Assembly: GCA_964019135.1 (NCBI GenBank)
Contig: OZ025258.1
Location: 35,498,126-35,562,125, forward strand
Source: Arenicola marina
Taxonomy: Eukaryota > Annelida > Polychaeta > Arenicolidae
Length of the DNA stretch: 64,000 bases
Reading direction: 5' to 3'
The position numbers and the translations under genes are program-made. Shown here piece by piece: positions 47,165 to 58,913 of the stretch (positions are counted from its first letter, which is position 1; every line of letters begins with the position of its first letter). The notes under the pieces are model-generated. The model ran no database searches and had not been told where the DNA came from. It saw only the letters and a program-made list of their open reading frames with translations.

Positions 47165-48925
47165 ATACTCAATGATCCAATGACAGTTTCAAACAGTGTT
47201 CATCTTCCTGTTGCAAGCACTTTTCATCGTGACCATGAGGTAATACAGCCCTCAAATATGAAACTCCAGGATAGGGTTAAAGATAAATGGAAGGAAGGAG
47301 AGGGTGAAACTTTCCAAGAACAACTTATTGAACAATTGCCAGATATTGTTAATTTTTCTGAGACACTAAATTTAGATATAGAAAAAGCAACTGATGTTCT
47401 TACTAGGTGTTTGCAGAAGGCAGGAGATCCCCTAAGGAAAAGACGTTTTAAACCTGGCTCAGATCAGAGAATACAACCTGCCTGGTGGGATGAGAAGTAA
47501 CAGAGACTGAAAGAACAGATATCAAGACTGCTTAATGTTTTTAGGCGAACCCACAGGGATGAGGCCGGGTTGGAATTTGTGTATTGTATTTTTAGATATG
47601 AAAAAGAAACTTAAGTTACGCAGTAGGGACAAGGAAAGAGAATATAGCAATGATCTACGATATAAACTAGAAATGAGTCAATTGGTCAACTGGAAAACTG
47701 GTCAATTTTGGAAACTTGTGAAGATCATAGACAAAAGCCGTGCAAATACCCCTGATATTACCCCTGAAGACTGGTGTAATCACTTTAAAGATCTCAAATC
47801 ACCAAGTACTTTCTGATCAAGGTGAACAAGAATATTTATGCAATCATGATTCTGAATATTCTAATTGCATGGAAAATAATGCGGAGTCACTAAACGAAGA
47901 TATTTCATTGGAAGAAACTGCCAATTATATAAATAACGTAGCCAGTAACAAGGCACCAGGTGTTGATTGAGTGATTAATGAAATGTTGAAATGTACAGTA
48001 GAGCTCCCTAATTCTTGCTCCCTAATTCACAACTCTGTTTAATGCAAATTTAAGAAATTTCCCATGGCGTGGGATCAAGCTATTCTCTTCCCAGTTAATA
48101 AAAAAAAGGTTCAACAAATGATGTTAATAACTATAGGGGTATTGCCCTGTTGTGCTTCATCATCCCCTGTTGATCACTGGCAAAGTTTTCACGGGTATCC
48201 TCACAAATAGATTGACGACGTGGGGTGAAGAGTCAGAGCAATTGTATGAAGAGCAAGCTGGCTTCAGAAGAAATAGGAGTAGAGTGGACCAGATTTTCAC
48301 GCTATATGCCCTAGCTCAAAAATATTTCAGCCGCCCCAGAAGTAGATTCTACTGTATATTTGTTGATTTCTTTAAAGCGTTTGACTGTGTCTCATACACT
48401 ATTGTTTCACGGAAACATGCGTGAAGTAATCAGATCTATGTATATTAGCTTGTTATCCTGTATACAGTCAGACGGAAGGAGGTCTCACAAAATTCTTTAA
48501 ATGTGAGACCGATACCAGACAAGGTTGCATGATTAACCCTTTACTTGTCCTATATTTAAATATATTTGTTGACATGTACTCCACAGGCGGATGCCATGGT
48601 ATATTTGTGGATGAAAATTTCCCAAATATTTGCTTAATGTTATATACTGATGACTTAATCCAGTGTGCAGATCTGGTTGGCAGACTCCAAGAAACAAAAT
48701 TAATCTCTTGAGCGAGTATTGTAACTCTTCAGGGATGAAAGTTAACATTGAAATAACAAAAATAATGTTTTTCAGAAATGGTGGTGTTATAAGAATAAAT
48801 GAAAAATTGTTCTTTGAAGGTTGCCAGATTGATTGTGTTCTTGTTACAAGTATTTGGGATTCATTTTCTCCTCGAGACTTAATTGGACCAAGGGTGCTCC
48901 TAAGGGTTTCTGGTGAAAATATTCG
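47165..48925 (+). mobile_element. Degraded LINE ORF2 fragment (endonuclease end to reverse transcriptase)
   Basis: Reading frames on the plus strand begin with the end of an apurinic-type endonuclease (SVHLPVASTF). They continue through reverse transcriptase blocks EEQAGFRRNRSRVDQIF, FYCIFVDFFKAFDCV and LMLYTDDLIQ, the last being the catalytic YADD box with Thr in place of Ala. At least four stops or frameshifts break the frame (near 47500, 47815, 47970 and 48425), so it is dead. The fragment ends where the BEL/Pao remnant begins. Confidence 0.8.
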
Positions 48926-49390
48926 ACAAACACGAGGTTGAAAATCGAAATCTTTACTAATCCATGAGTTCAACAAAACGAGATAACTTCCCCGCCGGAA
49001 GCACAACAACGATTCTGAACACCGAAAAAACTTGAATACTGCGTACCACTCGAACATTCTCCCCTTCCTTGATATCACTATATCAATACACTACACTGTA
49101 CTTGCGATTTGCCCGAGAAATGTATCTAGATTAATACAATGCAAAACGTTTATAAGAGAAAGACTAATAACCGAATGTCTGTTTAGAAATTCAATAAATG
49201 GCACAGCTTGACCACTGGGCGACGCAAAACGTTGTTGCCGATCTTTACGTCGGCAACGCGGACTCTTCCGTCCCGTCCGGGCTGTGTTGCCACGATACGT
49301 CCGAGTGGCCACCGACCGCGTGGCGTCTCCGGTGATACAACAACGACCACATAGCCGACCTGGAGATCCCTGTTAACGCGAAACCATTTA
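48900..49390 (-). mobile_element. BEL/Pao-type LTR retrotransposon fossil (pol C-terminus plus LTR-like sequence)
   Basis: The minus strand from about 49380 to 49190 encodes the conserved C-terminal block of BEL/Pao pol (motifs TPRGRWPLGR and RRPVVKLC), downstream of integrase. It is followed by about 250 bp of probable LTR. The element is a fragment: most of gag-pol and any second LTR are missing. It abuts the LINE remnant at 47165-48925 and probably inserted into it. Age cannot be judged from one end; the coding block is still readable, so it need not be very old. Confidence 0.7.
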
Positions 49391-49869
49391 GTTTGAAATA
49401 TTTCTTAAGTTCTTTGGAACTGAATGAATATATATTTAATTATTGTGTGTTCGAAGACGTGGGAACGGCTAGCCCTTCCAGGTCACTTATTCGTCGATTT
49501 GGCGTCTAATGACGTCATGACGTAAATGCGACGAGTTTACGACGGCGGTGTGCCCACTGGGGACATATCTTCCATTTTAAATTAGTTCATCTGCCCAAAA
49601 TACGAAGTCTCTCCAATTAGGATTTGATTGACCAGTGTGTCTGAATCGATATCGACCAGATTCTATTGAATAGGTTCTATAGAGACGCAATTTACGTATC
49701 TTAAAAATGATATAGAACAGTGTTTTATAACAATTCTACCAAATATTTGTCCTATAGAAAAACTATAAAGACATCTATAGAAACACTATAGAACACTGCA
49801 TGCTCTATAGAAAGTCTATAGAATATTTGTGTCCTATAGAGACAATATAAAGACATTGAAGCCAAAAGC
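49391..49869. repeat. CTATAGA-rich palindromic stretch and a GACGT-type transposon end
   Basis: 49485-49560 contains GGCGTCTAATGACGTCATGACG and the terminus TGCCCACTGGGGAC, resembling the end at 37030. 49655-49860 carries six or more TCTATAGA/CTATAGAAA words in loose tandem. Confidence 0.5.
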
Positions 49870-50562
49870 CAATATAATACCGTGTGTAATTGTCTTAAGA
49901 GTGATTATCAGGAAAGAAAAAGATTAGAACTCAAGCAGAACTTAAACGATGCAAAATTAGTAAACAAAGAAACCAATTTTTACCATAACTTTTATGATAC
50001 AGTTTCCAGGTTTTTGGAAGCACATGAAGTCCAGCGTAACACGTGTGTGGAAAATCTACCAGATTTGCTAAATGTTGAGATTTCAGCTGATGAAATTATC
50101 AACTCTATTCTGGACATGCCAAATGGAAAGGCACCAGGTTCTGATGGTCTCATTATTGAATTATTCAAAAATACTATGCATTTTGTTACCCCACTATTGG
50201 TATCTTTATTTAATAGAATATTAGAAAGTGGTGTTTTTCCGGAGAGCTGGTCGCAAGCTATTATTATTCCACTGTACAAAAAGGGGCCACGGAATGATCC
50301 CAATAGCTATCGTGGTATATCTCTGTGTCCAATGTTGAACAAGATATTCGTGAAAATAATATGTGGTAGATTAACAGAATGGGCAGAGGGGTTAGCTTTA
50401 CTTGGTGAAGAGCAAGCAGGTTTCAGAAAAAGAAGATCAACTGTAGATAATATGTTTGTTTTACAAAGCCTAACTCAAAATTATCTATCCAAAAAAGGTG
50501 GCCGGTTCTATTGTATATTTGTTGATTTTAGTAAAGCATTTGATTCTGTTAAGGGCGAGAGC
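49870..50562 (+). mobile_element. LINE reverse-transcriptase fragment, open frame
   Basis: A continuous frame with reverse-transcriptase motifs 0 to A: SDGLIIELFKNT, SWSQAIIIPLYKKG, NSYRGISLCPMLNKIF, GEEQAGFRKRRSTVDNMFV and FYCIFVDFSKAFDSV, the last with the first catalytic Asp. It stops being LINE-like abruptly after that motif at about 50550. It is the same type as 47165-48925 but much less damaged. Downstream catalytic YADD is absent, so it is a truncated copy. Confidence 0.85.
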
Positions 50563-52204
50563 GGGTGGCGCCTGGCGGCTTTTTCCAGAACTAAATTCAA
50601 TTTTTATCTTTTTAATTTTTAGGGTTAAATGGCAACCAATATCAATCTATGTCACATCAAATAATATTTCCTCCACCAAATTTGCATGTATTTGATGTAT
50701 TACAAGCAAATACCAAGATATTTAGTGATTGCATATATGCGCCGAAACCCACAATTGTGACAATTCGTCATTTTTGGCCTATTTTATAGCCTATTTTGGT
50801 TACAAAAGAGCTTATAGAACAAAAGTTAGTTCAGTAACATATCGTTTTTTTGTTATTTTTTTATTCACCATGACGCTAGGCAGTTTTTTGGGGAAATCTG
50901 TCGACCAGTTTTTATAGGGGATTTCAAAAATTGAGAAAAACAAACATTTATAGGATTTTGACCGTCATGTTAAAGCCAATTTGACAAAAATGCCCCAAAC
51001 TTTTTTTTAGTGAAGTTGTTATGCGTACGGTCGGTTGTAAGGCTGGTATGGAAACTGTATTGAAACTCCAGGGGCGGATCTAGGGGGTTGGGGGTAAAGC
51101 GTTTAGAAATGTTTAGGAAACTATGACAAAACGCTTAAAATTTCTATGGAAAATCGATAAAAACCTTTATAATTGTTTTTATGGAAATTCTGTATGATAT
51201 TTTCTCTCTACGGGGGAAGGTCGTAAGGACGTCTTCTAAAATTAGTGCCATGATTCGGGTTATAAATCTTCGAAGAGAGAATTACCTTCATGTATCTTTT
51301 CACATAAACACTACATCTACGGTTTCGCTGATAGTTACCATGCTAGCTGGGTAGCGAATCGTGAAAAAATAGAGCCAGCCCGACTCGCTTTTTTCACGCA
51401 GTTTCTCTTGGGACTCGGCTTTTTAACGGGCGACAAACGGTTGGGTAAACCATGCCGCCGACAAACACTGTCCTCGTGAAGTTGCAACGACATTTGTCTA
51501 AAGTACAAACCTTAGCTGGGCGAATATGGAAATGCCCAACTTTGCCTAGGGCACAGGAGTCTTAGTGGAGTGGGGATAGATGGGGGAGCGCGGTAATAAC
51601 GATTTGTATGTGACCCTTTCTCTGACAGGTTCTGCTGCCCCCCCCCCTCCCCCCACCCCCCGGCACAGGAGTCTTAGTGGGGTGGGATGGATGGGGGAGC
51701 GCGGTAAAAACCGTTTTTATGTGTCCCTTTTTCTGACAGGTTCTGCTGCCGACCCTCTTAGCCTGAGCGTAGCTTGCGAAACGAGCGACATGGTGCGTGA
51801 AGCGTGCATTTAGGCAGTGGCAGAGGCGTGACAAAGGCGACAGAAAGCCTGGGACTTACTTGTCAACCCATCGCTGCGCTCTATTTCTCCACGCACATCC
51901 CTTTACACAGTGTAGTGGTCTCGCCCGGGACTTTCACGCTCATTCGTCGTGGAGAAGGTGAGTTCAACTCCCTCTCTACAGTTCGGTGGTCTCGCATATT
52001 TCGCGGCTTGCTTGCTGTGAAAAGGCCGGGACACCCTACCCAATGACTGTGCTGTATTTCTCCACGCTGAAAATAAAACAATTAAGCGGTCTATCACCGC
52101 ATACAAATTAATTGCACCCACAGTTTGCATGACACAGTAATCGAATTGGCTTCACAGGGCGACCTGTTTCTAGAATCCTCATTATTGGTTATCAAACCGC
52201 GTGT
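50563..52204. other. Intergenic; 110-bp tandem duplication at 51545-51755
   Basis: GGCACAGGAGTCTTAGTGG through CTGACAGGTTCTGCTGCC occurs at about 51551-51640 and again at 51661-51750. An unpaired hAT-like end GGGGCGGATCTAGGG lies at about 51070. No gene is recognised. Confidence 0.5.
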
Positions 52205-52385
52205 TAATTGAATTGATAATGAATCAAGAGTTGCAAACATCACTGTGACGCCATTGAGAAGAAACTACACGGGCGTAAACACTCACAAGTAAAAACAGCT
52301 GATGTAAATGCCTAATCTAATTGTTTAACTGGTACATATGGTCACCACAGTGTAGAACGGCACACTGTGAAGGGTTTTCAGACTT
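52205..52385. repeat. Dispersed repeat family F, copy 2
   Basis: Reverse-complement match to 42025-42205, including GAGTTGCAAACATCACTGTG and TTGAGAAGAAACTACACGGG. Confidence 0.55.
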
Positions 52386-54640
52386 GGGTCAAGGTGGTAG
52401 AAGTATAGTATGTGGTTGGTATGCGGCTGGGACAAGTTCTTTGTGAATTTGCCCCTTTCTTTCTAGTTGTAATGACTTCAAGGAATGGTTCTGCTATTAT
52501 AGTAAGATAATTAATTGGACTTAGGTTAATACTGGAGGAAACTTCATGCTTGCATTTAGCTAATTACTATCTGTAAATCTGTGAGATTGATGGAATTTGT
52601 GTGTAAGATTTATAATTTTCAAGACAGCTAACTATTGTATAAAACCATTTTGCAACGTAAACATATCTATTAGGTATTCCCGGTAAGAGGCTGAAAGTAT
52701 AGATGCCTATGTTCATGTTTAGACTGGTTTCGTTACTTGAGGTCTATTGAAGAACGTATTAACCGAAAGGATTTAAGTCTGCACTAAGCTGCGCTTGGTC
52801 CAATGTATCGCATATGGGCTTAACGTCCTTTGCCTTACACCCGGCTTCGGCTTTAGACATTTAGACTCAAATAACTCACAAGCCAAAAATATCGTAAATA
52901 TGCTAACTCCCAAGCGAGACAAAAATCGTAAAAAACTGTTTGAATAAATTCGAAAAACAATCCTTCAACATCCCCTACGCCCCATCCCCCCTCCCCCCTC
53001 CCACGCCCCTTTGGATGGGTGTTGAGGGGTGGGTAATGTCAACGCTGCCATAATAAAATGAAGCTGTCTGTCCCACTATGCCGCTGTATGCAAGAGCACA
53101 TTGGCACCAGCGGCCACCTTGAACGTATATCCAACCGAACCACTGCATGCACTGCATGGTCCGCCTTGGATGTGTCAACGCTATCGCATGTGTCAACACT
53201 ACCGCTGGGTGCTTATCACCTTATCCCTCGCATAATGTCGCTTTTGGGTGATTATCCCGCATGGTGACCATGTCTGCGGCGGGCTACCTTGCTTGGTGCC
53301 AACAGTAGGCCTAATAATATTTCTCCCAACGCCTTATCGTCCGAACCGTCATCAAAGCAAACAAATCCCGTACTGTCTCGCGCCCACAACTTCCCATCAG
53401 TAGCACGCGAACGAACTCTGCCCGGGGGGGGAGAGGGGGGGACCTTGCCTATAATACGCTTCTCCTAACATCAGTCACAGCAGAATCCAATTTTACAGTA
53501 CAGTTAAGCGTACTACACGTCAATTCTATAGATCCAACCAGGAAGTCAGGCAGATTTTATCCACTGAAGGTAGTAGTACTACGTTAAATGATGAACAACG
53601 AACGTGAAACAGCCCCTTTTTGTACTCAATTCGCCTTTTTTTTTACTCAATCAATGTATGAGCTTGGGCCTTAGTTTTACTCGACTAATATTCGTTTATT
53701 AGCGTGCTTTAGCCGCAATTTGAGTATTCTGTACTGGATGCACAATAATTGCACAGAAAGTGTTTAAATATCTTTAACATTTATGTTCCGTTATTCCGTA
53801 GCTCCCAGTCTCAATTGATGTCAATATAATTATCGATATTATTTCTGCCCAATGTCTACCTTCTGCCTGCTACTTTTTCGCTTATAACTACGAACGCCGC
53901 AAGCGGGGCGGCTAGTATCATTAAATTATACCTCCCCTACCCCCCCCCCCCCCCCTTGCGCCACACACACACCTACAACCCCAGCGCACCCTGTAGGTGC
54001 AGGGTGTCAGCAATACTACGGCACACACAACAGACAACCAGTACAATCAACCAGCTCAGAGTAAAATAATTCGGTGCGCACGTACCCGAGGGGTGCACCG
54101 GCGCAGTCTACATTCAGATAGACCCAGCCGTATACACCTGGCAAGAACCATGTAATTGTAACGTGCCGAGGGGGTGTCGTGTTGTGGCGACTGCGCAGAT
54201 ATACTTGTCTTGGTAGGGGTTGGGGTTTAAATTCTTCAGTTCAGCATTTTCACTCCTCGGTTATCGGTTTAACGGTTTTTCGCATTCTAACAATTTTTGA
54301 TATTGTAACCAGCAATCATACAATATGAAGAAAATGCAAATATACTGCTCCGGTATTTATTTATAGACATCAACTCCTGCGAAAATACAGGTTATAAAAG
54401 GCAAATAAATACACTGCTGATCCCAACCAAAACTATACGCTATTCCGGTTATATCCTGCCTCTCAGACCTTTCTCCACTAATATTAATACTTGATATATG
54501 ACGAATATCACTTCAACGTCAATGCTATCTCACCATAACAAAAATATGGCTGAGAAACCAGACTCCGAAATCGAAGTCACTAAATCCGCGGCTACTGCGG
54601 TAAGCTTATAGCAAGTCGGATCCCTGGAGTCTTCTTCACT
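52386..54640. other. Intergenic, nothing recognised
   Basis: Contains homopolymer tracts (poly-G near 53425, poly-C near 53940) but no supported gene or repeat family. Confidence 0.4.
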
Positions 54641-54755
54641 GGTAACCAATAGCACCCTACAGTAACTAATAGCACCCTATAGTAACTAATAGCACCCTAT
54701 AGTAACTAATAGCACCCTATATTAACTAATAGCACCCTACAGTAACTAATAGCCC
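54641..54755. repeat. 20-bp minisatellite
   Basis: Just under six units of AGTAACTAATAGCACCCTAT in direct orientation with very few changes. Confidence 0.95.
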
Positions 54756-54911
54756 CCACCCCCCATATAGGTGATCTACCTGTAGCAAGATTCGATTGGT
54801 GGGAGCGTCGGTTGGGCAAAGAGAAGCAACTACAGTCTGGCCATATTCATGCTTTTATTGTGAGCTGCGTTGGACACCAGTCCTAACAAAGCACCCTGTG
54901 TGAAAACAGGA

Positions 54912-55000
54912 TAAAAAGATGCAAATACAGATACGAATTGAGTTATAAAAGATACAAATACGAATTGAGTTATAAAAGATACAAATACGAATTGAGTTAT
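54912..55000. repeat. 27-bp three-copy tandem repeat
   Basis: Three units containing ACGAATTGAGTTATAAAAGA; the first is slightly diverged. Confidence 0.9.
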
Positions 55001-56469
55001 ATAGGTAATTCGTTTACGTCGACGGCGTTATTATATAATCCATTGCTATTGAAAGATCAAATGGAAGATGTGTAGTTATGTATAAATCTGTCATAAAATC
55101 CTAACTTGTATAAATCATGGCGTATTACAAATCATAACGTGTATAAATCGTGGTGTATTACAAATCATAACGTATTGCGTATTTGACCATCATATATATA
55201 AAGTATATCAGCGTATGTAGAGAGGCGTGTTATGCCACTACTAACCGCATATCGACCCGCGGGTATTCGTTGTCAGCTGTGTCCGGATATACCGGGACAC
55301 ACAGCTACCTGCAGATCAACAGACGAAAATCTATAAAACCTACTCGTAATCCAACAGAGGTGGAATTACCCAGTCAGCGCTTAACATTTCCCTGATGCTA
55401 CACAAAGGTCTATAAATAACTGCCCCCGGGCGCATAACCATATGTCCTCGCTGCATACACGTGTATCACAGGATCTCTTTCATGAGCCTGGGCTGTTAGG
55501 CCTCAGGTCAAGGACTGGTCTGCCCCCCTGCATGCGCCTGCCCGCTGGAGCCCAGTAGCCGCATACACACTGTACACTACATACAACCTCCGCGCGCCAC
55601 TACAGCAACACACTGATTTAAACATACATATAATCTGGGGCCTGGCGTTAAACCCACGCGCCCCCTCACTGTAATGAACCGCAGTTGGTTAACGGTCTCC
55701 GCTAGTAACACGATAAAGCATATACACGTATAGATAGCTTATACCTTTCGTAACACCACGCATAGTAATAGACTGCAAATGTAAAATTGTTTGACCCGTT
55801 GGTGACCCCGCTCGCCAGGCCGGTCAAGCCCGCTGTATACACACACACACAGGGGCAGCCCGCCCAGAGCCAGAGATAAAGCACAACGATAATCTAACTA
55901 TTAAAACTGTCCGCGGTAACCACGTAAATAACCTGTCTAAAATACGTTGACTTCACATAAAAGATCCTAGGGTACATTTAAACCCGTACAAATACACCGC
56001 AGTGGACTAAATGCCAGCCCACGATATAAGCAGACATTAAATTCGGTTTTACACGTTAAACACATGTGACAAAGATGGCTAGATTAGGCCGGGCCGCACA
56101 CACTTAAAAATGTAACGTAATCGGGATCTTTCACCCAAAATACACACCTCTACGTAACGTAGGCTTTCTCCTCTCTGTGTTGAGATTAGCGTGGACGCCT
56201 GTCGGTCGCGGATGTTGCAGATTCTTCCAGATCACATATGGTTTCGCCTGATCCGGGCGGCATCTCATTTTCGAATGAATCCCACATGCAATCCAGTTTC
56301 CGGCGAGGACCACCCGCCGTTCGCTAGAGGGCGCTACGCTACCGTAAACCTAACTACTTGCCCACTCGCTAGATGGCGCCACTGGAGCAACTCCGTGGCT
56401 CTGCCACATACCTGCATGCAAGTAGTTGTTAATCATTGTTATTAGGTTACAATTTGATCTTTTAATGAC
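55001..56469. other. Intergenic, nothing recognised; one CTCF-like word
   Basis: No gene is recognised. TCGCTAGAGGGCGCTAC at about 56321 resembles the CTCF core consensus. The rest shows no feature. Confidence 0.4.
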
Positions 56470-57005
56470 TCAAACACTATAAATGTGAGGTGAAATCTGA
56501 GGCCACATTAATTGTGCGCATGTCTCTGAAGAATACTCTGAAACAAACCGACCCAATATTAGCGGAGTTACACGGGAAAACATGTTTCGTGACCTTGACA
56601 TGGCTGTGACCTTGACCTTGCTGTGACCTTGACCTTGCTGTGACCTTGACCTTGGATGCGTGAAACTTCGCGCCCAAATAATAATGTCATGTTGCACGCA
56701 AGGAGACCATCTTCCGGCCAAAATGCTCCTGTAATTCTCATGTTAAACTTTGAGCGTAATTAAATGAAAATTGTGAACGTTATTGCAATCTTTCCGATTT
56801 TGGGTCCTATCTTTCAATGTTCAAGCGAAATTCGAAGAATTCCTGTGACCTTGACGTTTGATCTACATGGAATATCTACGAACTTAGTCTGACGATGGCG
56901 ATTCCGCATCTTTTTGTGAATTTTGAAGTCGATATCTCAAGGCATTGGACAGATAATGCGTTGCGTTGGAGACAACAGACACACACACAAACGGATATAT
57001 TTTTT
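56470..57005 (-). repeat. AGGTCA-rich dispersed repeat (family D), diverged copy
   Basis: Reverse-complement relative of 24377-25003, with matching order of blocks from the tandem AAGGTCAAGGTCACAGC units through GACCCAAAATCGG to GATATCGACTTCAAAATTCAC. It has three direct AAGGTCAAGGTCACAGC-type units, more than the other copies. Confidence 0.7.
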
Positions 57006-57194
57006 ATGCCCATAGATAGTATAAATGGCCTATTTACTATAGACTTACTAACGCAAATGATGCCATAATTTCTAGCTAATAATTAATTGAAAATGACATC
57101 CGATTTTAAAATATGTTTTAACATATGCTAAAACCTGATAGTTATATCACAAGAAAAAAAGTATATGGGTTTGATGGCATGCCATCATACTGAC

Positions 57195-57542
57195 CCAATC
57201 CAAGTGTTATGTCGTTTATGAAAAACACCGACGGACGCCATAAAAAAGGCGTGGCCACTTTTTCACCAAGGCTTCCTTTATGGCGTCATATCCATTAATA
57301 ACGATACACCTGCGCACTCCCAAGTACACCGTGAAGACGTCTCCGTATTTCTTGGCCATGTGCAGAAGAGGTTTCCGCATGTCGGCGCCCAGAAATGGAA
57401 GGGAGCCGATGAGGGGGAAGCTCCAGGGTCCTGGGGGCAGGTGTCGCCATGGCTCCCGTGACACGTAGTTATAACTCAGCAGGAAGACGACGACAGAGAC
57501 GATACATGTCTGCAGGAGATTGTCCCAGAGAATGGCGAACAT
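57195..57542 (-). pseudogene. Broken copy of CYP2 exon 1
   Basis: Closely matches exon 1 of the P450 at 42981-43326, from the ATG (57542) through the membrane anchor, [17 protein letters not shown] and KEALVK. Beyond that the frame shifts, the equivalent exon being net 2 bp longer, and meets a stop, so the C-terminal part of the exon is lost. The donor GTCAGT is retained. Similarity extends upstream into the 5' UTR and about 20 bp into the intron, so this was a DNA-level duplication, not a retrocopy. No exons 2-4 are found nearby. Confidence 0.88.
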
Positions 57543-57599
57543 CACGACTGGTTGTGAGTCGTCACCTGGCTTGTTTGGGCTTAGTCCATCCACACCAGA

Positions 57600-58350
57600 C
57601 TCCGTGTAGCTCACACAATAAATGTGTGTGTGCTCATTTTCATTTGGTTTTGCACAATTTTTATACCAGCAACCTGAACAAACGCGACCACTACGTTCAC
57701 TACATGTTGGCCGATGCGAGTGCATGAGGCGGGAGTGCAATAAATGGAACAGCCTGCAATGTACACGGAGCAGTTACAACGAATGAGATTAAAACTGTTT
57801 ATATTACGGCTAATATTTATTTTAACACGATTAAATTTTAATCTTCTCCTGAGAGTCTAACAGGCGGACCTAATAATTAACATGCTAATAATTATAGGAG
57901 TACTATTGTCAAAGCAACGCATAAAGAAATCAATATTAAAGAACTTTATGATATGAGTTTACCATATACATAAAGTGCGTATTCGCATCGATCTATCCAG
58001 AAAGCCGACTTTGACAACTCGAATAACATATTGTTATATCCATACATTTATGAAAGCCGTCATCAAGCCCATCGCATCGACAAGACAGAAGCCCTAGTGA
58101 CAGATTCATGTCAATTTCCCAAGAGGGGTGATGGGGAGAGGGGTGAGGGAGGAGGGGGGGTGGGTGCAGGCAAAGCGTCGCTTTGTGGTTCAAAAGAGGC
58201 CTCGACCTCTATGGACTCTATCCACCAGGGCAAGTTTGGTACTCAGGTGTCTTTTAGCTTTCAAGCTACAACCGAGGACTTGACATTTGCAATGGTCAAG
58301 GTCACGACCTTGACCTTTGACCTAGGTAGCTTAAAGACAGTTTTGAGATA
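57600..58350. other. Intergenic; inverted AGGTCA pair near 58290-58325
   Basis: ATGGTCAAGGTCACGACCTT followed by GACCTTTGACCTAGG gives facing nuclear-receptor half-sites. A poly-G stretch lies near 58140-58160. No gene is recognised. Confidence 0.4.
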
Positions 58351-58520
58351 TTACCTTGCATAACCTTTGTAATTCAACAGGAGACACGTAGCTTATAGGT
58401 TTCTGTATTTTTGTTGGCACATTGTTAATTGTGAAATGTCCTATCTTTCACCATTAGACCATTTTTGTGTTGCCATGGAAACAAAAAGTAACCATTCGAT
58501 TGCATTTATCTTGCACCTAA

Positions 58521-58528
58521 TATATAAG
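58521..58528 (+). promoter_or_regulatory. TATA box
   Basis: TATATAAG about 45-50 bp upstream of the ATG of the small frame at 58572 and about 520 bp upstream of the SAP-SWIM-YqaJ start. Position suits a promoter of the transposon-like module. Confidence 0.45.
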
Positions 58529-58571
58529 GCCGACCCCTAGGAAGCCTGCACTGATTGTAATTGCACCAAAC

Positions 58572-58913
58572 ATGGATAAAAGTGAAATTTGTATCTTTCA
58601 TCATGGGATTTTCCGTTGCCTTGGAAACGAATACTGCGAATTCGATCGCCGTATTGTTTTATGGCTCAAATGGACGTCTGATAACGCATGCCTGGTGCAT
58701 GGGGGTCGTCTCGCTGCACATTATAAATCAAACCGGTACCATCTGGGCCGATTATTAAGGGAATTACAGCGTTTCGTAGCCTCCCATCCTGGTGCAACCG
58801 CTGTCACCTCGACCTCAGGTGGGGCCTGTGAGAGTGGGGCCGGGGGGAGGGGGCTCTCGGTTCACGGTAAGGACACCAAGCAGCAAGCAGCTGAACTGCA
58901 GCCAACCGGCTAG
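58572..58913 (+). CDS. Small 113-residue open frame upstream of the SAP-SWIM-YqaJ gene, function unknown
   Basis: It starts at a good AAACATGG context just behind a TATA box. The first 75 residues are of mixed composition with several Cys and His (EICIFHHGIF, NEYCEFDRRIV, HGGRLAAHYK, LLRELQRFVASHP). The last 38 are Gly/Ser/Ala-rich and look less protein-like. I do not recognise a family. It could be a separate small protein of the transposon, a leader exon spliced at a GT after about 58818, or chance. The next gene starts 134 bp after its stop. Confidence 0.35.
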   Translation: MDKSEICIFHHGIFRCLGNEYCEFDRRIVLWLKWTSDNACLVHGGRLAAHYKSNRYHLGRLLRELQRFVASHPGATAVTSTSGGACESGAGGRGLSVHGKDTKQQAAELQPTG

